From Thermoplasmata archaeon (GTDB lineage Archaea; Thermoplasmatota; Thermoplasmata; Halarchaeoplasmatales; Halarchaeoplasmataceae): 45,617 nt of DNA. Positions 16,146-23,273 of the stretch are shown in pieces. The stretch spans positions 1-45,617 of the forward strand of contig JAFDTZ010000001.1 of NCBI GenBank assembly GCA_019594305.1. Reading direction: 5' to 3'. The notes beneath the pieces are model-generated. The model had not been told where the DNA came from. It ran no database searches and saw only the letters and a program-made list of their open reading frames with translations. How positions within the stretch are numbered: the first letter of the stretch is position 1; the number at the start of each line of letters is the position of its first letter. The position numbers and the translations under genes were made by a program.

Positions 16146-17174
16146 ATGGAATCGAAGGACATTATCAAAAACAATACCCGTAAAGAGATGAACAATATAG
16201 CTGATAACCTTGGTATAGATAATCCTGAAAGTTTCAGCAATAAATCAGCCTTGGCCGAAGAACTGATACGGGTTTTGAATGATGACAGTACCTCCGACCA
16301 TATATCTAGCTATATTAACAACATAAAAACTACACTTAAGAAAGCAAGAGATTCTGAATTCGATATTCATGCTTTTAAAGAAAATTTTAAAGAACTGATT
16401 AATTCGAAAAAGGAAGGCGACACGTTAAAGGTTCTCGGGATGATCGAGGACGTAAACAAACAGGGTGAAGATATAATCGTACTTGATGAGGCCGTAAAAA
16501 GTACCAAAGACCTGATTGAAGAAATTGTTAATAAAGAAACCCGAAACGGATTCGAAGAAAGATTGAAAGAGAGACTAGAGGTTTGCTCTCAGGGTGAATA
16601 CGTCCAACCAAAGGTTGATTGTGAAAGTTTGAAAAAGGAGATTATTACGTTCATAGAGGAGCAAAACGACTATGAAAAAACGTTAATGGAAAACCTTGAG
16701 ATCGCCAAAGAACGGCTTTCTTTATTGCGAGAGACTAAAATGGAAATAGATCATGTAAAAGAACTCGTCCACCAAGCCTTTGATGCCCATAAAGCAGGTG
16801 ACCTTAAGAAAAGCTTCAAAAATATTGAGGAAGCACTTGAATGTTCCGAAGATATCCTGGCAATCTATGAAAAGATCGAGGAGGGTAAAAAACGTATTCA
16901 AGAAATCAAAGAGAGCGGTAAGGAGATAGATACATACTTGGAGGCTCTTAAACAGGGAAAGAAAAAAGCCAATGAAAAGGAGTATAATCATGCAATGCAG
17001 ATATTGGACGACGCTCTAATAGAGATGGTGAGAGATCAGGAAGAGGTCTTGAAACGCGAAGAGAATAAAATAGATCAAACAACACTTAAGATCAATAATA
17101 TTTACAAGAAAATTGTCGCTATCGAAAAGGCACTACAAAACGTTAGAAGAGACCTGGATGATATTAATAAATAA
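16146..17174 (+). CDS. Hypothetical all-helical coiled-coil protein
   Basis: A 342-aa soluble protein with no signal peptide or membrane segment. Lys, Glu, Asp, Ile and Asn dominate and prolines are rare. Heptad-like stretches run through most of the length (about 50-130, 160-230 and 235-340), typical of long helical hairpins or coiled coils. One central stretch (HQAFDAHKAGDLKKSFKNIE) resembles a TPR-like helix pair. An AAGGG site precedes the ATG. The base composition looks more AT-rich than its neighbours. I do not recognise a family. The gene stands alone between a tRNA gene and a cyclophilin gene and carries a strong inverted repeat in its promoter. Confidence 0.8.
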   Translation: MESKDIIKNNTRKEMNNIADNLGIDNPESFSNKSALAEELIRVLNDDSTSDHISSYINNIKTTLKKARDSEFDIHAFKENFKELINSKKEGDTLKVLGMIEDVNKQGEDIIVLDEAVKSTKDLIEEIVNKETRNGFEERLKERLEVCSQGEYVQPKVDCESLKKEIITFIEEQNDYEKTLMENLEIAKERLSLLRETKMEIDHVKELVHQAFDAHKAGDLKKSFKNIEEALECSEDILAIYEKIEEGKKRIQEIKESGKEIDTYLEALKQGKKKANEKEYNHAMQILDDALIEMVRDQEEVLKREENKIDQTTLKINNIYKKIVAIEKALQNVRRDLDDINK

Positions 17175-17234
17175 ACGTCTTCGTCGGTCGATAACCTTTT
17201 TATTAACCTGCGTAATCGGTATAGGTGTGTTAAG

Positions 17235-17975
17235 ATGAATAAAAAAATATGCACTCTTGCAACGTGTGTGATGTTCATGATGAGTTTAATGCTATTGTCC
17301 GGAAACACAGCACAGACCAGTGGTAATAACCCTATCGCGGTTATAGAGACCAACAGAGGTACAATTAGGATAGAGCTATACGAGAAGGATGCACCTATCA
17401 CAGTTGAGAACTTCGTCAAATATGCAGAGGACGGGTTCTACGACGGTTTGATTTTCCACAGGGTTATTCAGAATTTCATGATACAAGGCGGCGGGTTCAG
17501 ACCTGGGATGGAATATGTAGAACCTACTTATGGTCCTATTCAAAACGAAGCTTCGATAAGCGGTCACCGAAACAATCGCGGAACTATAGCGATGGCCAGG
17601 ACCGACGATCCTCATTCTGCTACCAGCCAATTCTATATTAACCTGGTAAACAATAATAATCTGGATTTTGACGCGGGAGTGTACTGCGTATTCGGTAAAG
17701 TCATAGATGGTATGGATGTGATGGATTCTATCGCCACAGTTCAAACGACATCTGTAGGTGGATTCGACGATGTACCTGTCGAAGATATTGTGATACAGAG
17801 TGTTACTATCTCGGATTCAGTTCCTACCAACGGTGGAGATACCACTAAAGATGAAACGGAACCTTTCTACAAGAACATACTATTCCTTCAGATACTCGTT
17901 TCAGTCATAGTCGCAGCAGTGATCATATTATTCTTACGACATCGGGAAAATATGGAAGAGGAAGAGAAGGATTAG
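17235..17975 (+). CDS. Membrane-anchored extracytoplasmic cyclophilin-type peptidyl-prolyl isomerase
   Basis: A 246-aa protein that speeds cis-trans isomerisation of X-Pro bonds outside the cell membrane. Residues 1-26 form a signal peptide. The cyclophilin domain (about 35-195) has the catalytic Arg in FHRVIQNFMIQGG, the Gln of MIQGG and the SQFYINL strand. A linker follows, then one C-terminal membrane helix (about 214-235) with a basic then acidic cytoplasmic tail. A TATA-like CTTTTTATTAAC (17196-17207) and AGGTG before the ATG support the start. It may fold exported proteins such as the secreted proteases in this window (inference). Its stop overlaps the convergent nitroreductase gene by 4 nt. 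Confidence 0.9.
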   Translation: MNKKICTLATCVMFMMSLMLLSGNTAQTSGNNPIAVIETNRGTIRIELYEKDAPITVENFVKYAEDGFYDGLIFHRVIQNFMIQGGGFRPGMEYVEPTYGPIQNEASISGHRNNRGTIAMARTDDPHSATSQFYINLVNNNNLDFDAGVYCVFGKVIDGMDVMDSIATVQTTSVGGFDDVPVEDIVIQSVTISDSVPTNGGDTTKDETEPFYKNILFLQILVSVIVAAVIILFLRHRENMEEEEKD

Positions 17976-18745
17976 TCCTCTTCATCGGTCACTATATGAA
18001 ATCCGCAGGTTTCCAGTTGTTTTAAGGGTGTTTCTATGCTGTCGTACCACTGCCCCCATTTACGGGATATATGTTCTGTCCAGCTGTAGTCATCGTAGGT
18101 GAATCTATCTTCTTTATCTCCGGACAACTTGATCTTGGCGTTAAGTTTACGATAATAGTCCTGCTGGAGGTATCCTTCGTCCATCATACTTACGGCCTTG
18201 TCTATTAAATCGTCGGTAAGTTCCGGATATTTGTTTTCAAAAAGAACGAAATCAAGAGGATATCTCGGACGCGGTGGTTCATCTTCGTCGGGATACCCCA
18301 TGGCGAGCTGTACCAACGGGAACACCCTATCCGGTAGCTGGTATTCCTTTTTGATACTTTCAGCTATGTATATCGCCCTTCCCAGAAATACACTGCCGAT
18401 ACCCATGCTTTCACCTGCGGTAACCATGTTCTGTGCCATGTAGGCTGCATCCTGGATACCGAAGAGCAGGAGGGATAGGTCGTTGGTGACCATCTTCCAC
18501 CCTTTTTTATCCATGATTTTTTCCATCTTCTGTATGTCGACGCATATTGTGAACATGAGAGGTGCTTTGAAGGGGTGTTTTTCTCTATTACGTGATAGTA
18601 GAACGCTGTAAAGCTGGGATACGAAGGGTGCCTGCTGACCTGCCCTGACGATCTGCTCGATCTCCTCCTGGGTAGGGGGTTCATTTTTGTATTTTCTCAC
18701 CGATTTATGGTTCAGCATCGTGTGAATTACATGGTTTTCGCTCAT
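17972..18745 (-). CDS. Nitroreductase-family FMN-dependent oxidoreductase
   Basis: A 257-aa flavoprotein of the nitroreductase superfamily, closest in layout to the NfsA/FRP-like group. The FMN phosphate-binding start (NHKSVRKYK) is at the N-terminus and AGESMGIGSVFLGRAIY is in the middle. These enzymes reduce nitro-compounds, quinones or flavins with NAD(P)H; the substrate here cannot be read from sequence. I choose ATG 18745. The longer ATG at 18778 overlaps a TATA candidate (ACCTTTATG) that would place transcription start near 18753. A palindrome just upstream (18786-18802) suggests regulation. Monocistronic and convergent with the cyclophilin gene. Confidence 0.85.
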   Translation of the reverse strand: MSENHVIHTMLNHKSVRKYKNEPPTQEEIEQIVRAGQQAPFVSQLYSVLLSRNREKHPFKAPLMFTICVDIQKMEKIMDKKGWKMVTNDLSLLLFGIQDAAYMAQNMVTAGESMGIGSVFLGRAIYIAESIKKEYQLPDRVFPLVQLAMGYPDEDEPPRPRYPLDFVLFENKYPELTDDLIDKAVSMMDEGYLQQDYYRKLNAKIKLSGDKEDRFTYDDYSWTEHISRKWGQWYDSIETPLKQLETCGFHIVTDEED

Positions 18746-18785
18746 TATATCGCTTTTTTTATAAGTGAATACGTACATAAAGGTT

Positions 18786-18802
18786 TTCGGATATATTCCG
18801 AA
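18786..18802. promoter_or_regulatory. Palindrome TTCGGA-TATAT-TCCGAA upstream of the nitroreductase gene
   Basis: A perfect 6-bp inverted repeat with a 5-nt spacer, immediately upstream of the TATA candidate for the nitroreductase gene. The core CGGATATATTCCG matches 11 of 13 positions of the palindrome at 6880-6894 before the STAND-like gene. Likely a regulator-binding site. Confidence 0.45.
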
Positions 18803-18817
18803 GGCGTGAGCCTCTTG

Positions 18818-18877
18818 CTTCTAAATTGCTCGTTAACTTGCAATGTTAGAAGTTAGCGGGAATACACATATTCCCGC
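18818..18877. repeat. Two further hairpins 3' of tRNA-Ser
   Basis: 18818-18852 pairs CTTCTAA with TTAGAAG and ATTGC with GCAAT around a 10-nt loop, with one bulged G. 18856-18877 is a perfect 9-bp hairpin, GCGGGAATA-CACA-TATTCCCGC. With 18786-18802 and 18894-18908 they make four hairpins within about 120 bp. No gene is visible in 18803-18948. Confidence 0.55.
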
Positions 18878-18893
18878 AATTTTCAAACTTCAC

Positions 18894-18948
18894 AAAATCA
18901 GAGATTTTCCTCACTTTTTCGTCTTTCGCAAAGCTCGAAACAAAAAAA
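18894..18948 (-). repeat. tRNA-downstream structured element, Ser copy
   Basis: Read on the minus strand from the tRNA end: T7 (18948-18942), hairpin 1 with stem TTTCG/CGAAA, GAAAAAGTGA (18920-18911), then hairpin 2, AAAATC-TCT-GATTTT (18908-18894). GAAAAAGTGA lies exactly 28 nt after the tRNA, as in the Leu copy. Both stems differ from the Leu copy by paired changes that preserve pairing. Confidence 0.65.
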
Positions 18949-19053
18949 CGCCGAGGGGGAGATTCGAACTCCCGAGGCGGGGGTCCGCCACCGGCTTGCT
19001 TGGAAAGACGGCTCTCAAGGCCGGCGCCTTGGTCCGGGCTTAGCTACCTCGGC
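18949..19053 (-). tRNA. tRNA-Ser (TGA) with 17-nt intron
   Basis: A class II tRNA whose mature length is 88 nt. The acceptor is GCCGAGG/CCTCGGC with discriminator G, as usual for Ser. The anticodon stem CCGGC/GCCGG only forms after removing an intron at 18997-19013, inserted after position 37. The junctions fit a bulge-helix-bulge: central helix CTTG/CAAG, bulges AG|A and CA|A. The inner helix is weak because the intron is so short. The long variable arm is GGCGG/CCGCC and the T arm is GGGAG-TTCGAAT-CTCCC. Confidence 0.92.
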
Positions 19054-19183
19054 ATGGTTGAAACATCCTAAGAAGTCGTCTCCAATACACCAACGGATAA
19101 AAATACTTTGGTTTGATTCAACGGTTTCTCGTTCACCATACCAAAAAAATGTTATTGAAGGAAGGTATGATAATGAAGGATCC

Positions 19184-20791
19184 ATGAAACTCGATATATA
19201 TTCAAGCCTTGAAAAAAAAAGGTTCGGACCTCTCATCGTAATCTTGTACCTTATGATAGTGGGTTCTGTCAGCTTCGCACTCAGAGGTGCTTTCAACACG
19301 GAAATAAGATATTCTTATCTCGTACTTACCACGGAAATACTCGTACTCAGCCTTTATTTTTTTATTATTTTCATTATCTTCGGTATTCTGGCAAAAAAAC
19401 CCAACATCGACAGAACTTTGGAAAACTTGATTTATTTTTACTGGCTCCTGGCCCTGACCCCACTCATGTCCGGCCTGACAGGCGGAACGGTCTACAACAC
19501 ACGTTTGATCTCCGCAATGAACCTATCCGTCCGGCAATTGTTCCAAGGGGAGGCAGGCATGGTCATCATAGTGGTCGTCATCATATCCATCTTACTTTGC
19601 TACCGTATTTTTACCCGTTTTCCTTCAAAACACAAAGCTCCAACATACGGTATCCTAGCCTTCGCAGCCACATTAGCTCTTTCATTCCCTTCCTTCTTCA
19701 TAAGACGCGTAACCGTAGACGGTAATACATTCGTACTGTATGAACTCTTACGAACGGATATGGTGTCCGGCGGGGGGCTGCCATCGACCCAACAACTTTC
19801 CAATCTTCTGCTGAACCAAGGATATCATCTGTATATCGTGTTGCTCTTGATAGAGATATCCGTTATGGTATCTATCCTGTTGTATCTGACCTCAAAGGAT
19901 TTCTTCTCCTCGCTGATAAGGAACCTGAAACCCTTTCGTTCGATCCACTTCATCATGCTGGTTTTGATAGGTATCATCGTGGTCAGGAAGATAAGCCCCG
20001 ATTATGCACTCGATCCCCTGGCATTGAACCATTTTCCCTTTGTGCTCTTAGCGGTTTTTTGCAGCGCCTTCTTCATATGGCAGTTCACATCGCTCCTAAA
20101 CGACCTGTACGACGTATCGATAGACAAACTGGCACACCCGGACAGACCCCTGGTTCAAGAACATAAACACGAAAAGATCTACTTAGAACTGTGCATAGTG
20201 ATAGCGATAGTATCGTCGTGGTTCACAATCCTGCTGGGTCCGTTTATATTCCTTTTAAATTCTATGGCAATTTTCGCAGCCGTAATATACTCCGTTCCGC
20301 CTATCAGGCTGAGGAACCGACCTTACGGTCATATCTGTATTGGATTGGGAAGTGTGATCGCTCTACTGGTGGGGGTGTATTCACCTACCGGTTGGACCGA
20401 CGGCATCGCATCAAACGCCCCCTATCACCCAAGGGCCATACCATTTTACTCCGATGTACTTCAACTATCTTTTTTACTCTTTGTAGTGCTCTCTATATCG
20501 CCACTTATCAACGCGATATCAGATTACGAGGGGGACCTGAGATCCGGTGTAAAAAATGTTTATACCGTTTACGGCCTTGAAAAGGGAAAGAAGATAGTTT
20601 CCGTACTTATCATCTTTCTGTTCCTATCACCCCTTTTAATGTTCCACAGTTTACAGGATATTGTTGTACTCGTCCCACCGGCAATAGTTTCTTCGATTTT
20701 ATTCTATAAAGGTGAGAAATGGAAGGCGCTCTTCGGACTTTACTTTTTGATCTTGATCTACTGCCTGTTGAGATTTCTGGAGTTCATATGA
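19184..20791 (+). CDS. UbiA-superfamily membrane prenyltransferase with long N-terminal membrane extension
   Basis: A 535-aa polytopic membrane protein. The C-terminal half carries both UbiA aspartate motifs: NDLYDVSIDKLAHPDRP from residue 306, and DYEGDLRSGVKNVYTVYG from residue 447. These bind the Mg-diphosphate of an isoprenoid donor. The usual UbiA enzyme is about 280-300 aa; here about 290 residues with roughly eight hydrophobic helices precede it. The start is ATG 19184; the open frame upstream reaches back almost to the tRNA-Ser gene, and a TATA-like GATAAAAATAC lies at 19097-19107. Archaeal members make ether lipids (digeranylgeranylglyceryl phosphate), quinones or haems; which applies is not shown. 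Convergent with a radical SAM gene. Confidence 0.82.
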   Translation: MKLDIYSSLEKKRFGPLIVILYLMIVGSVSFALRGAFNTEIRYSYLVLTTEILVLSLYFFIIFIIFGILAKKPNIDRTLENLIYFYWLLALTPLMSGLTGGTVYNTRLISAMNLSVRQLFQGEAGMVIIVVVIISILLCYRIFTRFPSKHKAPTYGILAFAATLALSFPSFFIRRVTVDGNTFVLYELLRTDMVSGGGLPSTQQLSNLLLNQGYHLYIVLLLIEISVMVSILLYLTSKDFFSSLIRNLKPFRSIHFIMLVLIGIIVVRKISPDYALDPLALNHFPFVLLAVFCSAFFIWQFTSLLNDLYDVSIDKLAHPDRPLVQEHKHEKIYLELCIVIAIVSSWFTILLGPFIFLLNSMAIFAAVIYSVPPIRLRNRPYGHICIGLGSVIALLVGVYSPTGWTDGIASNAPYHPRAIPFYSDVLQLSFLLFVVLSISPLINAISDYEGDLRSGVKNVYTVYGLEKGKKIVSVLIIFLFLSPLLMFHSLQDIVVLVPPAIVSSILFYKGEKWKALFGLYFLILIYCLLRFLEFI

Positions 20792-20807
20792 ACGATAAAT
20801 ACCGAAA

Positions 20808-22124
20808 CTAAATCGGAGGCGGTCTCCGGTAACTGATATTAGCGTGGAAGAAATCGGAGGTCATCTTACCGATGGACCGAAGCGAACCCTTACGGCTCCT
20901 GCGTAAAAGGTAATGCTTGATGGGGGTGGAAACGAATTTTTTAGGGCTGTATGATACCTTGAAACCCCATTTAAGCAAGGATTCCATATTATCTTTCGGT
21001 ATCTCCGGATGGTTCCACACAAGATGCTTTGTGTCCCATCTGCTCCAGTCGGTCTCGAATATGCCGTATTTGTCCTCTATCTCGTCCCAAAGTTTCGTAC
21101 GGGGAAAGGGTGTCAATATGCATATCTGCAGCATATCTATGGAATAATCCCTGTTAAGTTTGATTATGCTTCTGCGGATGGAATCCTCGGTCTCGTTTTC
21201 GAATCCGATAATGTAGAATCCCATGAGAAGTATGTTCTTATCCTTCACCCTTTTCAGCAATTCTTCCGTTTTGTTCACATCGAGGTTCTTTCCAACTTCA
21301 TTAAGGTTTTTCTGGTCCAGGGTTTCTATCCCCAAGAACGTACCTGAAAAACCCATGCCGTACCATTCGTCGAAATTATGCAGCAGTGTATCCGTTCTTG
21401 TCATCACATACCAGTTAATACCGTACGTTTTCAGCAGTTCTATCGCATCTCTGGTGTGCCTCTTCAAAATACCGAAATTTTCATCGCCGATAAGAACCTC
21501 GTTGACACCCAGTCTTCTATACGTATAAAGTACCCTTTCAAGGGATTCCAGAGGTATCTTTTCGATCTTCTTGCAGAACACGGGGGTTTGACAGAACGAA
21601 CAGCCGATATTACATCCCCTAGAGGTGTATATCACCCCTATGGGTATGGCCGCGAGGTTGAAGGGGATGCCGAGGTATTCTATCAGTAGAGGATGTTCGA
21701 GTTGTTGGATATCACGCCCGAAATATTCGCCCAATTCCCTTTCCGAGTAACCTATGAATATCTTGTCAAAGTAATCTTCCATACCGTAGGTTAGGGCACC
21801 GTAGTTGCCTGCCCAGATTTCCTTGATCCCCTTTTCCCTAGCCGCTTTAACCATCTCCAAGATCCGGGGTATCTCGTGGGTGAAGAAGGAAAAACCAACT
21901 ATGTCGTAACCTTCGTCCAGCTTATCCATGTACTGTTTCCATGTAGGATATTCCAGTATATCGAGTTCGGGTATGTTCACCTTTAAAAATCTCAGTCCCG
22001 GGGAGAACTTTTGAGGATAGCGGTACCTTAACCACCGGGTAACGTTTTCACTCCAGTAATCATAGTATCCTTTTTTTTTCCTACAACTGGTGGTCAGTAA
22101 TATCCTGCCAGTGGTTTTTCCCAT
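20808..22124 (-). CDS. Radical SAM protein with B12-binding-like N-terminal domain
   Basis: 438 aa. The N-terminal 150 residues look like the alpha/beta domain seen before many radical SAM cores (DIVGFSFFTHEIPRILEMVKAA, then KEIWAGNYG). The cobalamin DxHxxG motif is not visible. The radical SAM core begins with C171, C175 and C178 (RGCNIGCSFC, canonical CX3CX2C). A GDENFGI segment and the TFLGIETLDQKN region follow. A TATA box 25 nt before the ATG implies a leaderless mRNA. The reaction is unknown. Lipid or cofactor methylation is possible in this class, but the gene only faces, and is not cotranscribed with, the UbiA-type gene. Confidence 0.8.
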   Translation of the reverse strand: MGKTTGRILLTTSCRKKKGYYDYWSENVTRWLRYRYPQKFSPGLRFLKVNIPELDILEYPTWKQYMDKLDEGYDIVGFSFFTHEIPRILEMVKAAREKGIKEIWAGNYGALTYGMEDYFDKIFIGYSERELGEYFGRDIQQLEHPLLIEYLGIPFNLAAIPIGVIYTSRGCNIGCSFCQTPVFCKKIEKIPLESLERVLYTYRRLGVNEVLIGDENFGILKRHTRDAIELLKTYGINWYVMTRTDTLLHNFDEWYGMGFSGTFLGIETLDQKNLNEVGKNLDVNKTEELLKRVKDKNILLMGFYIIGFENETEDSIRRSIIKLNRDYSIDMLQICILTPFPRTKLWDEIEDKYGIFETDWSRWDTKHLVWNHPEIPKDNMESLLKWGFKVSYSPKKFVSTPIKHYLLRRSRKGSLRSIGKMTSDFFHANISYRRPPPI

Positions 22125-22196
22125 GTTAAAGAATGTTAAATGTATAATCTCTATTTAACTTTTTAGATTCAGAAAGATGAAAGATATGCACATAAA

Positions 22197-22670
22197 CTAG
22201 TATCTCCTGGTGGTTCTTACTTCTCCGCCGCATATCTCACATTCCCCCTCACTTTCACGATACCAATGGCCGCATTTTTTGCATCTGTAGGTCCATGAGT
22301 ATTCCTTTTTTATCCCTTTCTGAGATATCCCACTGTACTGAATATCCATATTCTTTGCCATGTTCTGTATGGAATAATCGTCCGTTAGTATCTTGGCATT
22401 CAGATATAAGGCAAGGGCGATGACCTCAACATCGGTTTTAGACAAACGCAAATAGTCTCCGGTGCTCTTAGCTTTCTTTTCCACAACTTCAATCAATGCA
22501 CCCGGCGGTGAAACTACTGTAAGACCGGCGGCCATCATCATCTTGATCTTTCTGTACCATCGTCCCCCTTCCTTTATCTCGTCCAGCACTCCCGGTGGTA
22601 TAAATATGTCCACCGTGAATGGAAGGTCCTTTCCGGATAATATAGCCGAGGTGTCAAGCACGTAACTCAT
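22197..22670 (-). CDS. nob1: Nob1 endoribonuclease (16S rRNA 3'-end maturation)
   Basis: 157 aa. A PIN-domain nuclease (VLDTSAIL with Asp6, LSKTDVEVIALAL, and ILTDDYSIQNMA supplying the metal-binding acids) is joined to a C-terminal zinc ribbon with C130/C133 and C144/C147. This is the architecture of archaeal and eukaryotic Nob1, which cleaves the 3' end of small-subunit pre-rRNA. The ATG lies close behind a TATA-like GGTAAAAGATATTACC (22693-22708), so the mRNA probably has a very short leader. Divergent from the gamma-carbonic-anhydrase-like gene. Confidence 0.93.
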   Translation of the reverse strand: MSYVLDTSAILSGKDLPFTVDIFIPPGVLDEIKEGGRWYRKIKMMMAAGLTVVSPPGALIEVVEKKAKSTGDYLRLSKTDVEVIALALYLNAKILTDDYSIQNMAKNMDIQYSGISQKGIKKEYSWTYRCKKCGHWYRESEGECEICGGEVRTTRRY

Positions 22671-22718
22671 GGACTACATCATATACGAGGGAGGTAATAT
22701 CTTTTACCACCGGGAAAC

Positions 22719-22728
22719 ATATTTATTG
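22719..22728 (+). promoter_or_regulatory. TATA box of the gamma-carbonic-anhydrase-like gene
   Basis: CATATTTATTG is centred about 24 nt before ATG 22747, which fits a leaderless transcript. This also decides the start against the upstream in-frame ATG at 22669. Confidence 0.55.
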
Positions 22729-22746
22729 TTGAGTAAATCACCCTTT

Positions 22747-23217
22747 ATGACAATATATGAGTTCGAAGGGAGAATTCCAAAAATTCACGAGAGTACTTAT
22801 GTGAGTAAAAGCGCTGATATCATCGGAGACGTAAAGATAGGAAAAAACTGCTATATAGGTCCGGGTGCAAAGATAAAAGGCGACTACGGAAGTGTCATCA
22901 TCGGAGATAACTCTAACGTACAAGAAAACTGTGTAATACACGCAAGACCGGATAAGAAAACTGTCATAGGGGATTATGTATCTATAGGGCACGGCGCCAT
23001 AATCCACGGTGCAACCATAAACGATTATGCGGTTGTCGGTATGGGGTCTGTGGTTAGCGATTTTGCCAAAGTAGGGATATGGAGTGCGGTTGGTGAAGGT
23101 GCGGTGGTTGTGAGTGGAAAAGAGGTACCCGATCAAGGGATCGCCGTAGGCATACCTGCAAAAGTTATAGGGTCCGTTGATGAAGATTATAAAAAGATGT
23201 GGACAGAGTATAAATAA
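22747..23217 (+). CDS. Gamma-carbonic-anhydrase-like left-handed beta-helix protein
   Basis: 156 aa. Hexapeptide repeats (IGDVKIGKNCYIGPGAKI and similar) form a left-handed beta-helix for about 120 residues, followed by a C-terminal helix (VDEDYKKMWTEYK). Three histidines, H65, H82 and H87, have the H82-x4-H87 spacing of the zinc ligands of gamma carbonic anhydrase. The usual RGD before them is KGD. Members hydrate CO2 or act as PaaY/YrdA-type thioesterase or acyl-binding proteins; sequence alone does not decide. The start follows from the leaderless TATA spacing. Confidence 0.85.
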   Translation: MTIYEFEGRIPKIHESTYVSKSADIIGDVKIGKNCYIGPGAKIKGDYGSVIIGDNSNVQENCVIHARPDKKTVIGDYVSIGHGAIIHGATINDYAVVGMGSVVSDFAKVGIWSAVGEGAVVVSGKEVPDQGIAVGIPAKVIGSVDEDYKKMWTEYK

Positions 23218-23273
23218 TTGTATCGTTCACTCTCATGGAGATATAAGGAAGGATTGAAACCTCTGGATTGACC

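Noticed and set aside
19058..19183. N-terminal extension of the UbiA-type protein starting right beside tRNA-Ser
   Set aside because: It would leave no room for a promoter, lacks a ribosome site and is polar and unlike the membrane protein. ATG 19184 is a better start.
23218..23273. Possible small RNA between the gamma-carbonic-anhydrase-like gene and the radical SAM gene
   Set aside because: Only 56 bp between convergent genes, without hairpin or promoter signals.
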